Positions 9,124 through 15,516 of a stretch of 35,634 nt of DNA are shown piece by piece (position 1 is the stretch's first letter; the number at the start of each line of letters is the position of its first letter). The stretch comes from Pokkaliibacter sp046614695. GTDB lineage: Bacteria > Pseudomonadota > Gammaproteobacteria > Pseudomonadales > Balneatricaceae. The notes under the pieces were generated by a model. That model did not search any database. It saw only the letters and a list, made by a program, of their open reading frames with translations, and had not been told where the DNA came from. Made by a program: the position numbers and the translations under genes. The stretch is taken from contig NZ_JBKKHQ010000031.1 in NCBI RefSeq assembly GCF_046614695.1, positions 1-35,634 of the forward strand, read 5' to 3'.

Positions 9124-9500
9124 TTTCAGTTCGGCTTCACGTTCCGCAATTTCAGCCGGAGGCGCTGGGCGGTACCCCGCCCAGCGGCGGCCCAGCTCGA
9201 TCAGCCGTAGTTCTTTTTTGCAACGGCATCGTTGTACTCGCGCACAAGAGCTGGTGCTGCACAGACGTCTTTCTTGACTGCTTCCAGCATCTCGGCCTCA
9301 GACATATCTGAGTCTTCACAGTCCTGCAGGCCGACAAGTACAAGATCGAGCAGCGGCTGGGCTGAACTCATGACTGTCTCAACATCGGCAATCTTGAACC
9401 GCGCGGTCAGCGTTTGCTCGTCATGTCCGCCGGATTCATTTGGCACCAGCACGGTGACAGTTCTCACAAACTGGCGGTCTTTGGTTAGCTTAAATTTCAT
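8845..9500 (-). CDS. GT: Tail assembly chaperone GT, -1 frameshift product
   Basis: Predicted programmed -1 frameshift fusion. Ribosomes read G from the ATG at 9500, slip on A AAA AAG (9219-9213, minus strand; zero-frame codons GCA AAA AAG) and continue with GAA CTA CGG CTG into the T frame, ending at 8845. The result is about 218 residues. The zero frame stops at a TGA (9201-9203) four codons past the heptamer. A AAA AAG is the efficient E. coli dnaX-type slippery site. The position between V and H and the G/T layout are those of lambda, where the G:GT ratio is critical for tail assembly. Confidence 0.85.
9201..9500 (-). CDS. G: Tail assembly chaperone G
   Basis: A 99-residue protein made when the ribosome does not frameshift. 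It starts MKFKLTKDRQFVRTVTVLVP and contains the acidic helix DLVLVGLQDCEDSDMSEAEM, characteristic of gpG-like tail chaperones that bind the tape measure. It is somewhat shorter than lambda gpG (140). The ATG overlaps the stop of gene V by 1-3 bp, indicating coupling. The 3' end carries the slippery heptamer for the GT product. Confidence 0.88.
   Translation of the reverse strand: MKFKLTKDRQFVRTVTVLVPNESGGHDEQTLTARFKIADVETVMSSAQPLLDLVLVGLQDCEDSDMSEAEMLEAVKKDVCAAPALVREYNDAVAKKNYG
9213..9219 (-). other. Slippery heptamer A AAA AAG for G/GT frameshift
   Basis: On the minus strand the sequence is GTT GCA AAA AAG AAC TAC GGC TGA. The heptamer A AAA AAG is in the correct phase for -1 slippage into the T frame: codon tops at 9213 and at the T ATG (9123) share phase, with no stop between them. 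Confidence 0.88.
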
Positions 9501-10450
9501 TATTTCACCGTGAGAGTTAGGCCAGGGAGGCCGTCGCTGGGGAGGAAAATCAGGTCAGTGGAATATGCCAGACGGCCATCAACTTCAGTCTCGGCGAGAT
9601 TCGTCAGCTGCACGACACCTTCAACTGTGAAGATATTCCCGGCGGTGCCGCCATGGGTGGCAATCAGCGACTGAGTGTTGATTCCGTTATCGCTGCGTGA
9701 CTCTGCCAGCCAGTTCTGATCCGCGAGGGAGTCGGCAGGGAAAAACACCAGCTTACCCTTGGGTTTCATCTGGTTCAGGATCACTTCTTTACCGCCTGGG
9801 CGATCTTTGACGGTGATAGTCCCGCCCGTCTCAAGCGTGAATTCGCTGTACTCAAGCAAGCGGCCACCGAGACTGATTTTTGGCGTATTCGCGGCGTTTA
9901 CCGGAACCGGGTCACGGTAATCGCTGGTGTCGGGTGCCAACGCATCCAGCTCGGTCGGGTCGTTGTACAGGCCCGTCATCGTGAAGGTGAGTTTTGGCAG
10001 CTCTTTCTCTTTGATGCTCAGCGACATCGTTGCGCGCGCTGAGTCAGCAACATGCAGCTGCATTTTCCCGGCTTCGTTCAGGCGCATATAGCCGAGCGTT
10101 ACCATGGCATATTGCCCATTCTGCAGGCGGTAGGTTGCAGCAACTCCCGGCTCAATTTCTTCACCGAAACCCGCCGCCGTCAGCAATGGCCCATAAGCTG
10201 GGGCCATACCCGCAGTGCCCGATCCGGCAATATAAACATCACCCGACAGGGCAGTGTTCAGGCCGGTTTTAATCTCTGCGTAGTTGCCTTCAGACGCGCG
10301 GTCGACTTCCTTGCTCAGGCTATCGCCTTGATAGAGATCGATGGAGAGGTTGCTAGTTTCAACAGCATCAGCAGCAGTCAGTTCAGCCGCGACCCCAAGG
10401 GTAGCCTGAACAGCTGCCAGCAGCGTTTTCTTCTTGAACTCAATCGCCAT
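9500..10450 (-). CDS. V: Major tail tube protein V
   Basis: A 316-residue tube protein that polymerises around the tape measure. I chose the ATG at 10450 (MAIEFKKKTLLAAVQATLGV) because TTTGGAGG lies just upstream; the longer frame to 10492 would run through a terminator hairpin. The N-terminal ~200 residues (ETSNLSIDLYQGDSLSKEVD, GDVYIAGSGTAGMAPAYGPL, KLTFTMTGLYNDPTELDA) are the tube core. The C-terminal ~100 residues would be a decoration-type domain, as lambda gpV has. The gene is unusual in following three tandem terminators and a conserved intergenic element, so it may have its own promoter. Confidence 0.9.
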   Translation of the reverse strand: MAIEFKKKTLLAAVQATLGVAAELTAADAVETSNLSIDLYQGDSLSKEVDRASEGNYAEIKTGLNTALSGDVYIAGSGTAGMAPAYGPLLTAAGFGEEIEPGVAATYRLQNGQYAMVTLGYMRLNEAGKMQLHVADSARATMSLSIKEKELPKLTFTMTGLYNDPTELDALAPDTSDYRDPVPVNAANTPKISLGGRLLEYSEFTLETGGTITVKDRPGGKEVILNQMKPKGKLVFFPADSLADQNWLAESRSDNGINTQSLIATHGGTAGNIFTVEGVVQLTNLAETEVDGRLAYSTDLIFLPSDGLPGLTLTVK

Positions 10451-10459
10451 GTGGCCTCC

Positions 10460-10485
10460 AAAAAAAAGCCCACACAGTGGCGGGC
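10460..10485 (-). terminator. Intrinsic terminator just upstream of V (third of three)
   Basis: Minus-strand hairpin over 10468-10485 (CCAC/GTGG core extended by GCC/GGC with one bulge), followed by eight T (10467-10460). It ends only 2 bp before the V ribosome site. Confidence 0.75.
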
Positions 10486-10500
10486 GTGCCACGCGGGCAC

Positions 10501-10523
10501 AAAAAAACCGCCACGGAGGCGGT
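10501..10523 (-). terminator. Intrinsic terminator upstream of V (second of three)
   Basis: Perfect six-pair stem ACCGCC/GGCGGT (10507-10523) with a 5-nt loop, followed on the minus strand by seven T (10507-10501). Confidence 0.85.
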
Positions 10524-10542
10524 TTCGATTCGACAGAAACGC

Positions 10543-10563
10543 AAAAAGGCGCCGAAGCGCCTT
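10543..10563 (-). terminator. Intrinsic terminator upstream of V (first of three)
   Basis: Minus-strand stem AAGGCGC/GCGCCTT with a TTCG tetraloop (10546-10563), then TTTTTG. A canonical stable terminator. Confidence 0.85.
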
Positions 10564-10655
10564 AATGCATAGTTGTTCACATTTAGCAAAATCATGCCAG
10601 CAGGCTCACCAATTAGCAAGATGGCATTTATTGATTTAGTTAAATAAGTAAATTA
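10560..10655 (-). repeat. Conserved intergenic element, copy A (between U and V)
   Basis: Reading leftward from the stop codon of U, about 95 bp align without gaps to the stretch 21650-21745, at roughly 70% identity by hand count. Conserved cores are TTTANTTATTTAA directly after the stop, CTTGCYAATTGGTGAG (10600-10615) and TGGCAT (about 10594). Both copies follow a stop codon and precede tandem terminators. Function unknown: promoter, operator, antitermination site or partition site. Confidence 0.7.
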
Positions 10656-11033
10656 ATACCGGATGAATCGCGCGGCACCAAATCTCAATAAGCGGCTGTA
10701 AACAATGCCGTTGATCCAAAGCGTATTCGCGTCGAAAAATTCTAGGGGCATGTACTGCTCATTGTGAACATAACCCACCATCGCGCGGATCACCGCTTCT
10801 TCGACGCTCTCAAGCTGGTCTGCAACAACTGTTAGCTGTATCTCAACACCAGTAATGCCTTGCTGAGTCTTTCCCACATCGCCGGTGGCTGCATCGAATT
10901 TCTTCTGTCCGAAGTACAGGAGTGCGGTCGGCAGATCATCAACGCTGTCAGAGTACTCAGCAGTGGTCGCCAGCTCTGGTTCAACCAGTGCCTGGGCTGT
11001 GGCCAGGCGCTCTTTCAGTTCCAGCAACATCAC
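10653..11033 (-). CDS. U: Tail terminator protein U
   Basis: A 126-residue protein in the U position (lambda gpU, 131 residues). It caps the tube end and stops polymerisation. Visible features are the N-terminal helix LELKERLATAQALVEPELAT, then LPTALLYFGQKKFDAATG and the strand pair GITGVEIQLTVVADQLESVE. Identification rests on size, order and general resemblance rather than one motif. The start overlaps the end of Z by 4 bp, and the stop codon TAA is the first base triplet of the copy A intergenic element. Confidence 0.78.
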   Translation of the reverse strand: MMLLELKERLATAQALVEPELATTAEYSDSVDDLPTALLYFGQKKFDAATGDVGKTQQGITGVEIQLTVVADQLESVEEAVIRAMVGYVHNEQYMPLEFFDANTLWINGIVYSRLLRFGAARFIRY

Positions 11034-11755
11034 TCACCTCCAACACGGTTGAAGTGCTCAAGATTGGCTGAAAACATGCGGTCAAAGTCGCTGGCCACCA
11101 TCTCGCCGATCTCACGCATTACTCGCGGCTCATCATCAATCGTGGCATCAACCATTTGCGCGACCGCTAACGTCGTCAAACGATTAATCGGCAAACGGGC
11201 GCGGCCCTTTCGTTTAAAAATCTGGACGTTGCCACGACCTTGCTTTAGATCGCTGATGTTCTCATTGCCATTCCAGCCGTTACGCTGCTCGCCACGCTGG
11301 CCTTGAGCCATGAATGCGCCCTTCACACGGACGCGCCCTTTATCTTTTCTGACGATCACGCTGACGCCCTTCAGCATCCGTGAGCGGCTACTGAACTTTT
11401 TTGCCGACGTCATTAGCGAGCCATCTTTCTTGCGCGTCGTTTTGCTGTAGAAACGCTGCTTTTGATAGACGCGTAGCCGCACTTCTTGCGGGCTGAAATA
11501 CATGAGGCTGAGCCGTGGCCCTGAGTAGAGCAGCATCGTCTCAGCCCCTTGCGGCGATGCCCGGTACCGCGCTTTCATATTCGCGCGCAGATCACGCCTG
11601 CCGATGTTATAGCGCTGGCCTACATACTTGTGCAGCAGCGTGGCGGCCTTTTGTCCTGCCTGCTTATACGTTGAGCGGAGGGCGCGGTCGACCACATTCA
11701 CGTTATACGCTTGTAGCGCTTTATCAATCCCCGTCAGCGTGCTCTGAATTTCCAT
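11030..11755 (-). CDS. Z: Tail completion protein Z
   Basis: A 241-residue minor tail protein, longer than lambda gpZ (192). The helical N-terminus MEIQSTLTGIDKALQAYNVN, the LRSTYKQAGQKAATLLHKYV segment and YNIGRRDLRANMKAR match the Z family, which acts at the head-proximal tail end before head-tail joining. The centre is very basic (KTTRKKDGSLMTSAKKFSSR). The C-terminus is helical (INRLTTLAVAQMVDATIDDE). Start and stop overlap FII and U by 1-4 bp. Confidence 0.85.
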   Translation of the reverse strand: MEIQSTLTGIDKALQAYNVNVVDRALRSTYKQAGQKAATLLHKYVGQRYNIGRRDLRANMKARYRASPQGAETMLLYSGPRLSLMYFSPQEVRLRVYQKQRFYSKTTRKKDGSLMTSAKKFSSRSRMLKGVSVIVRKDKGRVRVKGAFMAQGQRGEQRNGWNGNENISDLKQGRGNVQIFKRKGRARLPINRLTTLAVAQMVDATIDDEPRVMREIGEMVASDFDRMFSANLEHFNRVGGE

Positions 11756-12051
11756 TAGCCCACCACTATTTCAAGATAGCTTCCAGCAGGATCAATGCTG
11801 AGAATCTGCAGCGTCTTGCCCGCATATCTGACGGAGCCTTTACGGCTAAGTCCAGGCAGCAGGGGTGCCCGGATGCTCATGCTGTAAACCTGCATGCCCG
11901 GCGATCCCTCATATCCCTCCTGATAGCCGCGAGTGACCGGAGTCTCTATCACCGGCTGGCCGGGGAGGCTCATAAACTGCACGCTCTCCCCGAAAAACTC
12001 CGACTCCACTTGCTCAGCGCATTGCGCCCATAGTTCATCGAAGTCTGCCAT
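11755..12051 (-). CDS. FII: Head-tail joining protein FII
   Basis: A 98-residue head-tail connector (lambda gpFII, 117). It starts MADFDELWAQC, like the lambda MADFDNLF start, and ends with a beta-rich segment (VRYAGKTLQILSIDPAGSYL) equivalent to the RGDTLTIGEENFWVDRV strands of FII. It binds the W-capped portal and receives the tail. It is separated from FI by only 2 bp and abuts Z. Confidence 0.86.
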   Translation of the reverse strand: MADFDELWAQCAEQVESEFFGESVQFMSLPGQPVIETPVTRGYQEGYEGSPGMQVYSMSIRAPLLPGLSRKGSVRYAGKTLQILSIDPAGSYLEIVVG

Positions 12052-12053
12052 GG

Positions 12054-12350
12054 TTATTTGCCGGGATCAGGGTCCGCAGTTTCATCATCGGCGGCAGTTT
12101 CATCATCGGCGGCAGCTTCATCATCGGCGGCAGCCTTATCACTCATCGCCGCTGCTTTTGCCGTCGCCACATCTTTTGCCGTCGCCAACGAGACATGACC
12201 CGTTTTCATCAGTTCTTCAGCAACTGATGGATCAATCTCGATGATCTCACCCGCTTTGCCTTTTTTCTTTTCGTTGTCTTGATCGCGGTAAACGATAGTG
12301 CCGCGCTCAACGTTAACTTTCACGAACTTCACTTTTTTTGCAGCCGCCAT
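12054..12350 (-). CDS. FI: DNA packaging accessory protein FI-like
   Basis: A 98-residue protein in the FI position, between the capsid and FII genes. In lambda, gpFI stimulates terminase docking on proheads. Domains appear swapped compared with lambda. The folded VKVNVERGTIVYRDQDNEKK...IIEIDPSVAEELMKTGHVSL domain, like the C-terminal beta domain of lambda FI, is here at the N-terminus (1-55). The acidic Ala/Asp/Glu tail is at the C-terminus (~70-98) and is built from an 18-bp tandem repeat. The basic residues at the start (AAAKKVKFVKV) are notable. Family assignment is by position and this domain. Confidence 0.7.
   Translation of the reverse strand: MAAAKKVKFVKVNVERGTIVYRDQDNEKKKGKAGEIIEIDPSVAEELMKTGHVSLATAKDVATAKAAAMSDKAAADDEAAADDETAADDETADPDPGK
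12081..12134 (-). repeat. Three 18-bp tandem repeats in the FI-like gene
   Basis: TTCATCATCGGCGGCAG plus one variable base is repeated three times (12081-12098, 12099-12116, 12117-12134). On the coding strand each unit gives the six-residue acidic block AADDET or AADDEA. Copy number probably varies between relatives by slippage. Confidence 0.92.
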
Positions 12351-12370
12351 AGCCAGCTCCTTTTGAACAG

Positions 12371-12400
12371 AAAAAATAAAAAAGGGCGCTAAGCGCCCTT
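12371..12400 (-). terminator. Intrinsic terminator between capsid gene E and FI
   Basis: Stem AAGGGCGC/GCGCCCTT with a 3-nt loop (12382-12400), followed on the minus strand by TTTTTTATTTTTT (12383-12371). It lies directly after the major capsid gene. Confidence 0.88.
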
Positions 12401-12423
12401 AATGACATGCCATTTATAACGGC

Positions 12424-13473
12424 TTAATCGACCGTCACGGCCACCACATTGTTAGGATTATCAGGCACAAGGAGCGGCGCGCACTGGGTTTGAATCCACT
12501 CCTCACTCACATCACCATCACTGAACCAGTTCTTTGGATAGCGAGAGACTGAAATGACCCCCGCAGCATTGGCCTTGGCGTCACGGATCGCACCATACGC
12601 TTGAGACCCATCACCGGAAGACGGCGTGATCAGAATGGTATTCTCACGCGCCAGCGAGAGAGTACTGCGATCAGCCTGCATTACCTCTCCGGCAAACAAC
12701 CACAGATTGAACTCCCCGAAAGTGCCCTTGTACTGCATAGCTTTCTCAGCAGCGCCGCGCTTAATGGTAGGGCCTGTCTGAATCGACGTGGTTTCGCCGC
12801 GCTGAGTGGTGTCGCGCTTTTCCTTCACTGCTTTAAACGAGATAAACAGTGCCCAGGATTTCTTATCAAAAATGAAGTCGCTGGCGATACCCTGGCAGTT
12901 GGAGGCCCATTCCTCCAGATCTTCTGTGGGGTCATAGGTGGCTTTGTCCATCGCTGACCACTTATCAATGCCACTCAGCTTGATGGTATTTTCAGCGCGA
13001 CGGTTATAGTCAATCAGGCGGGCTGGATAGTCGTCGCCGACGAGGGTGCATGACCCATCATAGAGAACGTCTGTAGCGATTTTTTCCAAGCGCTGCAGAA
13101 TTGCTTTTTCTTCTTTCTGCAGGCTATCGGCGCGAATCATGGCAAGACGGGTGACCGGGTCAAGACTTCCGCCAAGCGCCTCGCCAGGCAAGCGCTGGGT
13201 TGACTGCTCAGGGTCAATCTTATGCGTCGACTTCACATAAGCAGGCTCAAGCTTAGTCGCTTCAAAACCTTCGTTCTTATCAGGCTTGCCATTGATCAGG
13301 GGAAGAACCAGCGGTGCCATGGGCACATCTTCGTTGATTTCTTCAAAAACAACGAATTTTGACTGGCTGGTGAAGATGTTGGGGAAAAAGCGCTGAAGCA
13401 TCACCGGGGCAAAATCGATCCGAAAGTTTTTCCGGACTTCCAGCAGTTCTTCTGTTGTTAAGCGATCGCTCAT
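12424..13473 (-). CDS. E: Major capsid protein E
   Basis: A 349-residue HK97-fold capsid subunit (lambda gpE, 341). Clear lambda-type signatures are FDPLFL-like FAPVMLQRFFPNIFTSQSKF near the start, PAYVKSTHKIDPEQSTQRLP, WSAMDKATYDPTEDLEEWAS, WALFISFKAVKEKRDTTQRG and the C-terminal SRYPKNWFSDGDVSEEWIQT then SAPLLV-like CAPLLVPDNPNNVVAV. The gene is flanked on both sides by intrinsic terminators, unlike lambda. Start MSDRLTTEELLEVRKNFRID is supported by the AGAGGCC upstream. Confidence 0.97.
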   Translation of the reverse strand: MSDRLTTEELLEVRKNFRIDFAPVMLQRFFPNIFTSQSKFVVFEEINEDVPMAPLVLPLINGKPDKNEGFEATKLEPAYVKSTHKIDPEQSTQRLPGEALGGSLDPVTRLAMIRADSLQKEEKAILQRLEKIATDVLYDGSCTLVGDDYPARLIDYNRRAENTIKLSGIDKWSAMDKATYDPTEDLEEWASNCQGIASDFIFDKKSWALFISFKAVKEKRDTTQRGETTSIQTGPTIKRGAAEKAMQYKGTFGEFNLWLFAGEVMQADRSTLSLARENTILITPSSGDGSQAYGAIRDAKANAAGVISVSRYPKNWFSDGDVSEEWIQTQCAPLLVPDNPNNVVAVTVD

Positions 13474-13487
13474 AGAGGCCTCTCAAT

Positions 13488-13509
13488 AAAAAAGGCCCCG
13501 CGGGGCCTT
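13488..13509 (-). terminator. Intrinsic terminator between D and E
   Basis: Perfect 18-bp palindrome AAGGCCCCGCGGGGCCTT (13492-13509), followed on the minus strand by TTTTTT (13493-13488). Confidence 0.85.
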
Positions 13510-13538
13510 GTAATAGGAATATTAAAAACGGTTAGCTA

Positions 13539-13883
13539 TCAGCCGAGGCTGATTGCCGTTTGCGTGAATGCTGCCAGCTTTTGTGCATCAGTCACGCCGT
13601 CTGGCCATACGATCAGATCGCGATTGTACGTGCCCATACGAAACACACCCGCACTTTTAGCGGCGGTGGTCGCATCGACCGCGAAGGCTGACAGGCGAGT
13701 GGCATTCTGGCTGCCATCATCTGCCGCAGGGTTCCACGCGACGAACTCACCTGTGGCGGCCACTTGGCCCAACGGTGTCAGCGCGGCGAGGTTTTGACCG
13801 AGCGCAATCGTTACCGTATCAGTATCTCGGGGGCCGCTGCCGGTGATTGTTGGCTGATAGGCCGGGATCGTTTCAGTTGTCAT
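13539..13883 (-). CDS. D: Capsid decoration protein D
   Basis: A 114-residue head-stabilising protein (lambda gpD, 110) that binds the expanded shell as trimers. The C-terminal part, SAGVFRMGTYNRDLIVWPDG and VTDAQKLAAFTQTAISLG, matches the lambda FRYEDVLWP...TAFAGTAISIV pattern. It lies between the protease/scaffold gene and the capsid gene, as in lambda. A terminator follows before E. Confidence 0.94.
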   Translation of the reverse strand: MTTETIPAYQPTITGSGPRDTDTVTIALGQNLAALTPLGQVAATGEFVAWNPAADDGSQNATRLSAFAVDATTAAKSAGVFRMGTYNRDLIVWPDGVTDAQKLAAFTQTAISLG

Positions 13884-13937
13884 AGATCAGCTCCAAAGTA
13901 ATGACTAATTCTGGCTGCTCACATCAAGGTGATGTGA

Positions 13938-14324
13938 TCAGGTGATGCCATTCATTTTTTTGAGAAGGGCACTCATCAGCTCGCCGCGCCCAGGCTCGCT
14001 ATTTTCTGCGCCTGCTGCGGGTTTGATGGCCGTTGTGCCTTGAACTTTCATGGCCTGATCCAGCGGCGTATTCATGTCGCTCTGGTTTGGCTCTTCGGTG
14101 GAGGTGTTCAGCTGCAGAGCGGCCTGCATATCCATGCCTGCAGCAGCGAAAATCGCACTGCACGCTTCCGCTTCCAGATCAGTGTCGTATTGCAGGCACG
14201 CTGTCAGTTCAGGGAATTCCCCTGCACCATCCAGCGCGGCAATCGCCTTCATCCGGGCCTTTACAGCGGCGGCGCCTTCAGCGCGGGCCGTTGAAAGCTC
14301 TTTCTGATCTTCGTTCATGTCCAT
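13938..14324 (-). CDS. Nu3: Nested scaffold protein (Nu3-like)
   Basis: In-frame internal gene of 128 residues at the 3' end of C, starting MDMNEDQKELSTARAEGAAA. A strong Shine-Dalgarno AAGGAG (14338-14333) sits 8 nt before the ATG at 14324, which is the main evidence for independent translation. The product is Ala/Glu-rich, helical and hydrophilic, and ends LMSALLKKMNGIT. In lambda, Nu3 is made the same way and directs assembly of the capsid shell before being degraded by C. An alternative ATG two codons later is possible. Confidence 0.85.
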   Translation of the reverse strand: MDMNEDQKELSTARAEGAAAVKARMKAIAALDGAGEFPELTACLQYDTDLEAEACSAIFAAAGMDMQAALQLNTSTEEPNQSDMNTPLDQAMKVQGTTAIKPAAGAENSEPGRGELMSALLKKMNGIT

Positions 14325-15257
14325 GGCTTTTGCTCCTTGGGGGTTTTTCCGGCCAGAGCGAGAGTCCAGCCACGTTACAAATTCGGCAACGGCCTCATAG
14401 CCATTGACCATCCGATCTGCCAGACCCGCATCAATTGCTGCTTGTCCGGTGTAAACCGCTGCCTCCGTCGACATGACTTCTTCAGCGGAAAGTGGGAGAG
14501 TCTCAGCCACCAGCGTGGCGAATTCGAGACGGAGCGCATCGCTCTCAGCCTGCCATTTCTCCCGCACTTGCGGTGGCAGAGACTCATAAGGGTTTCCGTC
14601 GACTTTATGAGCGCCGGAGTGAATTAGCGTTACATCGATACCAGCCAGGTCATACATCTGCTCTACGCTGGTGTGCGCCATCACGACGCCGATGCTGCCG
14701 GTTTGGCTGGATGATGTGACCAGGCGGTATGAAGCGGCGCTGGCGATGGCATACCCAGCTGAGCAGCACAGGTCATTACTCAATGACCACACCGGCTTGC
14801 CACCTTCTTTCGCCAGCTTCCGCAGTGTCCGCACGGTATCAAAACAACCAGATACCTCGCCGCCGGGTGTATCCATATCGAGCAGGACGCCGCGCACCGA
14901 TGGATCAGACTGCGCTGACTTCATCCGCTCGATCAGGCCGTTGTACCCGGTCATTCCTGAAAACGGTGTCAGGAATCCAGAGCGCTGTACCAGCGTGCCT
15001 CGAACAGTTAAGACCGCAACACCGTTAGTGATGTTGTAGAGCATTTCTCCGTCGGGCGTGCGCCGTGTAAAACTGCTACTCAGCGTGGCCATCTGCTCTG
15101 GGCCATACTCGATGCCATCCACGTCCGTGAGTGATGCCAGCCCAAATTTGCTGGCCAGCGCACTCATAAAAACAGCCGCGTAACCAGGCTCCAGGAGCAG
15201 TGGCCGGTTGAACACACGGGACGCCAGCTGCGGTAAATTTTTAATGTCGTCTGCCAT
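13938..15257 (-). CDS. C: Prohead protease C (S49 family) with C-terminal scaffold
   Basis: A 439-residue ClpP/SppA-like head maturation protease (lambda gpC, 439). I chose the ATG at 15257 (MADDIKNLPQLASRV) because GAGGATAG lies just upstream; the longer frame to 15404 overlaps the preceding gene and a terminator. The substrate-binding Gly stretch DMDTPGGEVSGCFDTVR and the Ser nucleophile in LCCSAGYAIASAASY are visible, followed by TGSIGVVMAHTSVEQMYDLA. The C-terminal ~128 residues are the scaffold part, also made alone from an internal start. The protease removes the scaffold and trims the portal before DNA packaging. Confidence 0.95.
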   Translation of the reverse strand: MADDIKNLPQLASRVFNRPLLLEPGYAAVFMSALASKFGLASLTDVDGIEYGPEQMATLSSSFTRRTPDGEMLYNITNGVAVLTVRGTLVQRSGFLTPFSGMTGYNGLIERMKSAQSDPSVRGVLLDMDTPGGEVSGCFDTVRTLRKLAKEGGKPVWSLSNDLCCSAGYAIASAASYRLVTSSSQTGSIGVVMAHTSVEQMYDLAGIDVTLIHSGAHKVDGNPYESLPPQVREKWQAESDALRLEFATLVAETLPLSAEEVMSTEAAVYTGQAAIDAGLADRMVNGYEAVAEFVTWLDSRSGRKNPQGAKAMDMNEDQKELSTARAEGAAAVKARMKAIAALDGAGEFPELTACLQYDTDLEAEACSAIFAAAGMDMQAALQLNTSTEEPNQSDMNTPLDQAMKVQGTTAIKPAAGAENSEPGRGELMSALLKKMNGIT

Positions 15258-15516
15258 CGCTATCCTCGGGCAATAAAAAACCGCCACTTGGGCGGTATTT
15301 GCTGGTTGATCGCGCTTTGATCGGCCAACGGCCCGAGCGATAGGGTGGTGGGCCTTTGATGTGCCCAGCGGTTTTCGGCGGCATTTTTCTGGCCGCATGT
15401 TCACGATGGTGGCTTATTGCGTACTGACCTATTGTCTCTTTTGTCGGCTGCTCTGGTGCCCCGAATCGAGCAAACAGGCTGAGCAGGGCACTCTTGATGC
15501 GTTTAATTACCGCCAT
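15241..15516 (-). CDS. Small basic protein of unknown function between portal and protease
   Basis: A 91-residue protein starting MAVIKRIKSALLSLFARFG. The start is well supported by AAGGAGG 8 nt upstream. Its stop lies 17 bp inside the start of C, and its beginning overlaps the end of the portal gene B. The N-terminal ~20 residues look like a short basic amphipathic helix. The rest is rich in Pro, Arg, Lys and His. Its 3' part contains an intrinsic terminator hairpin (15275-15296). Lambda has no gene here. I do not recognise a family. Confidence 0.7.
   Translation of the reverse strand: MAVIKRIKSALLSLFARFGAPEQPTKETIGQYAISHHREHAARKMPPKTAGHIKGPPPYRSGRWPIKARSTSKYRPSGGFLLPEDSDGRRH
15275..15296 (-). 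terminator. Intrinsic terminator upstream of C, inside the small gene
   Basis: Stem ACCGCC/GGCGGT with a 5-nt loop (15280-15296), followed by TTTTTT (15280-15275) on the minus strand. It overlaps coding sequence of the 91-residue protein. Confidence 0.75.

Noticed and set aside
10580..10600. Sigma-54 promoter in copy A (TGGCATGATTTTGCT)
   Set aside because: GG-to-GC spacing is one base short of the strict 10 bp, and copy B lacks the GC half.
10560..10655. HK022 put-type RNA antiterminator for copies A and B
   Set aside because: Kept only as a possibility: possible stems differ between the copies (CAATTG/CAATTG in B, ATGCCA/TGGCAT in A) and differences do not compensate, which fits a DNA site better than a conserved RNA fold.
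14033..14407. Plus-strand frames overlapping the protease/scaffold gene
   Set aside because: Antisense to the C/Nu3 gene, which is well supported by motifs and ribosome sites.
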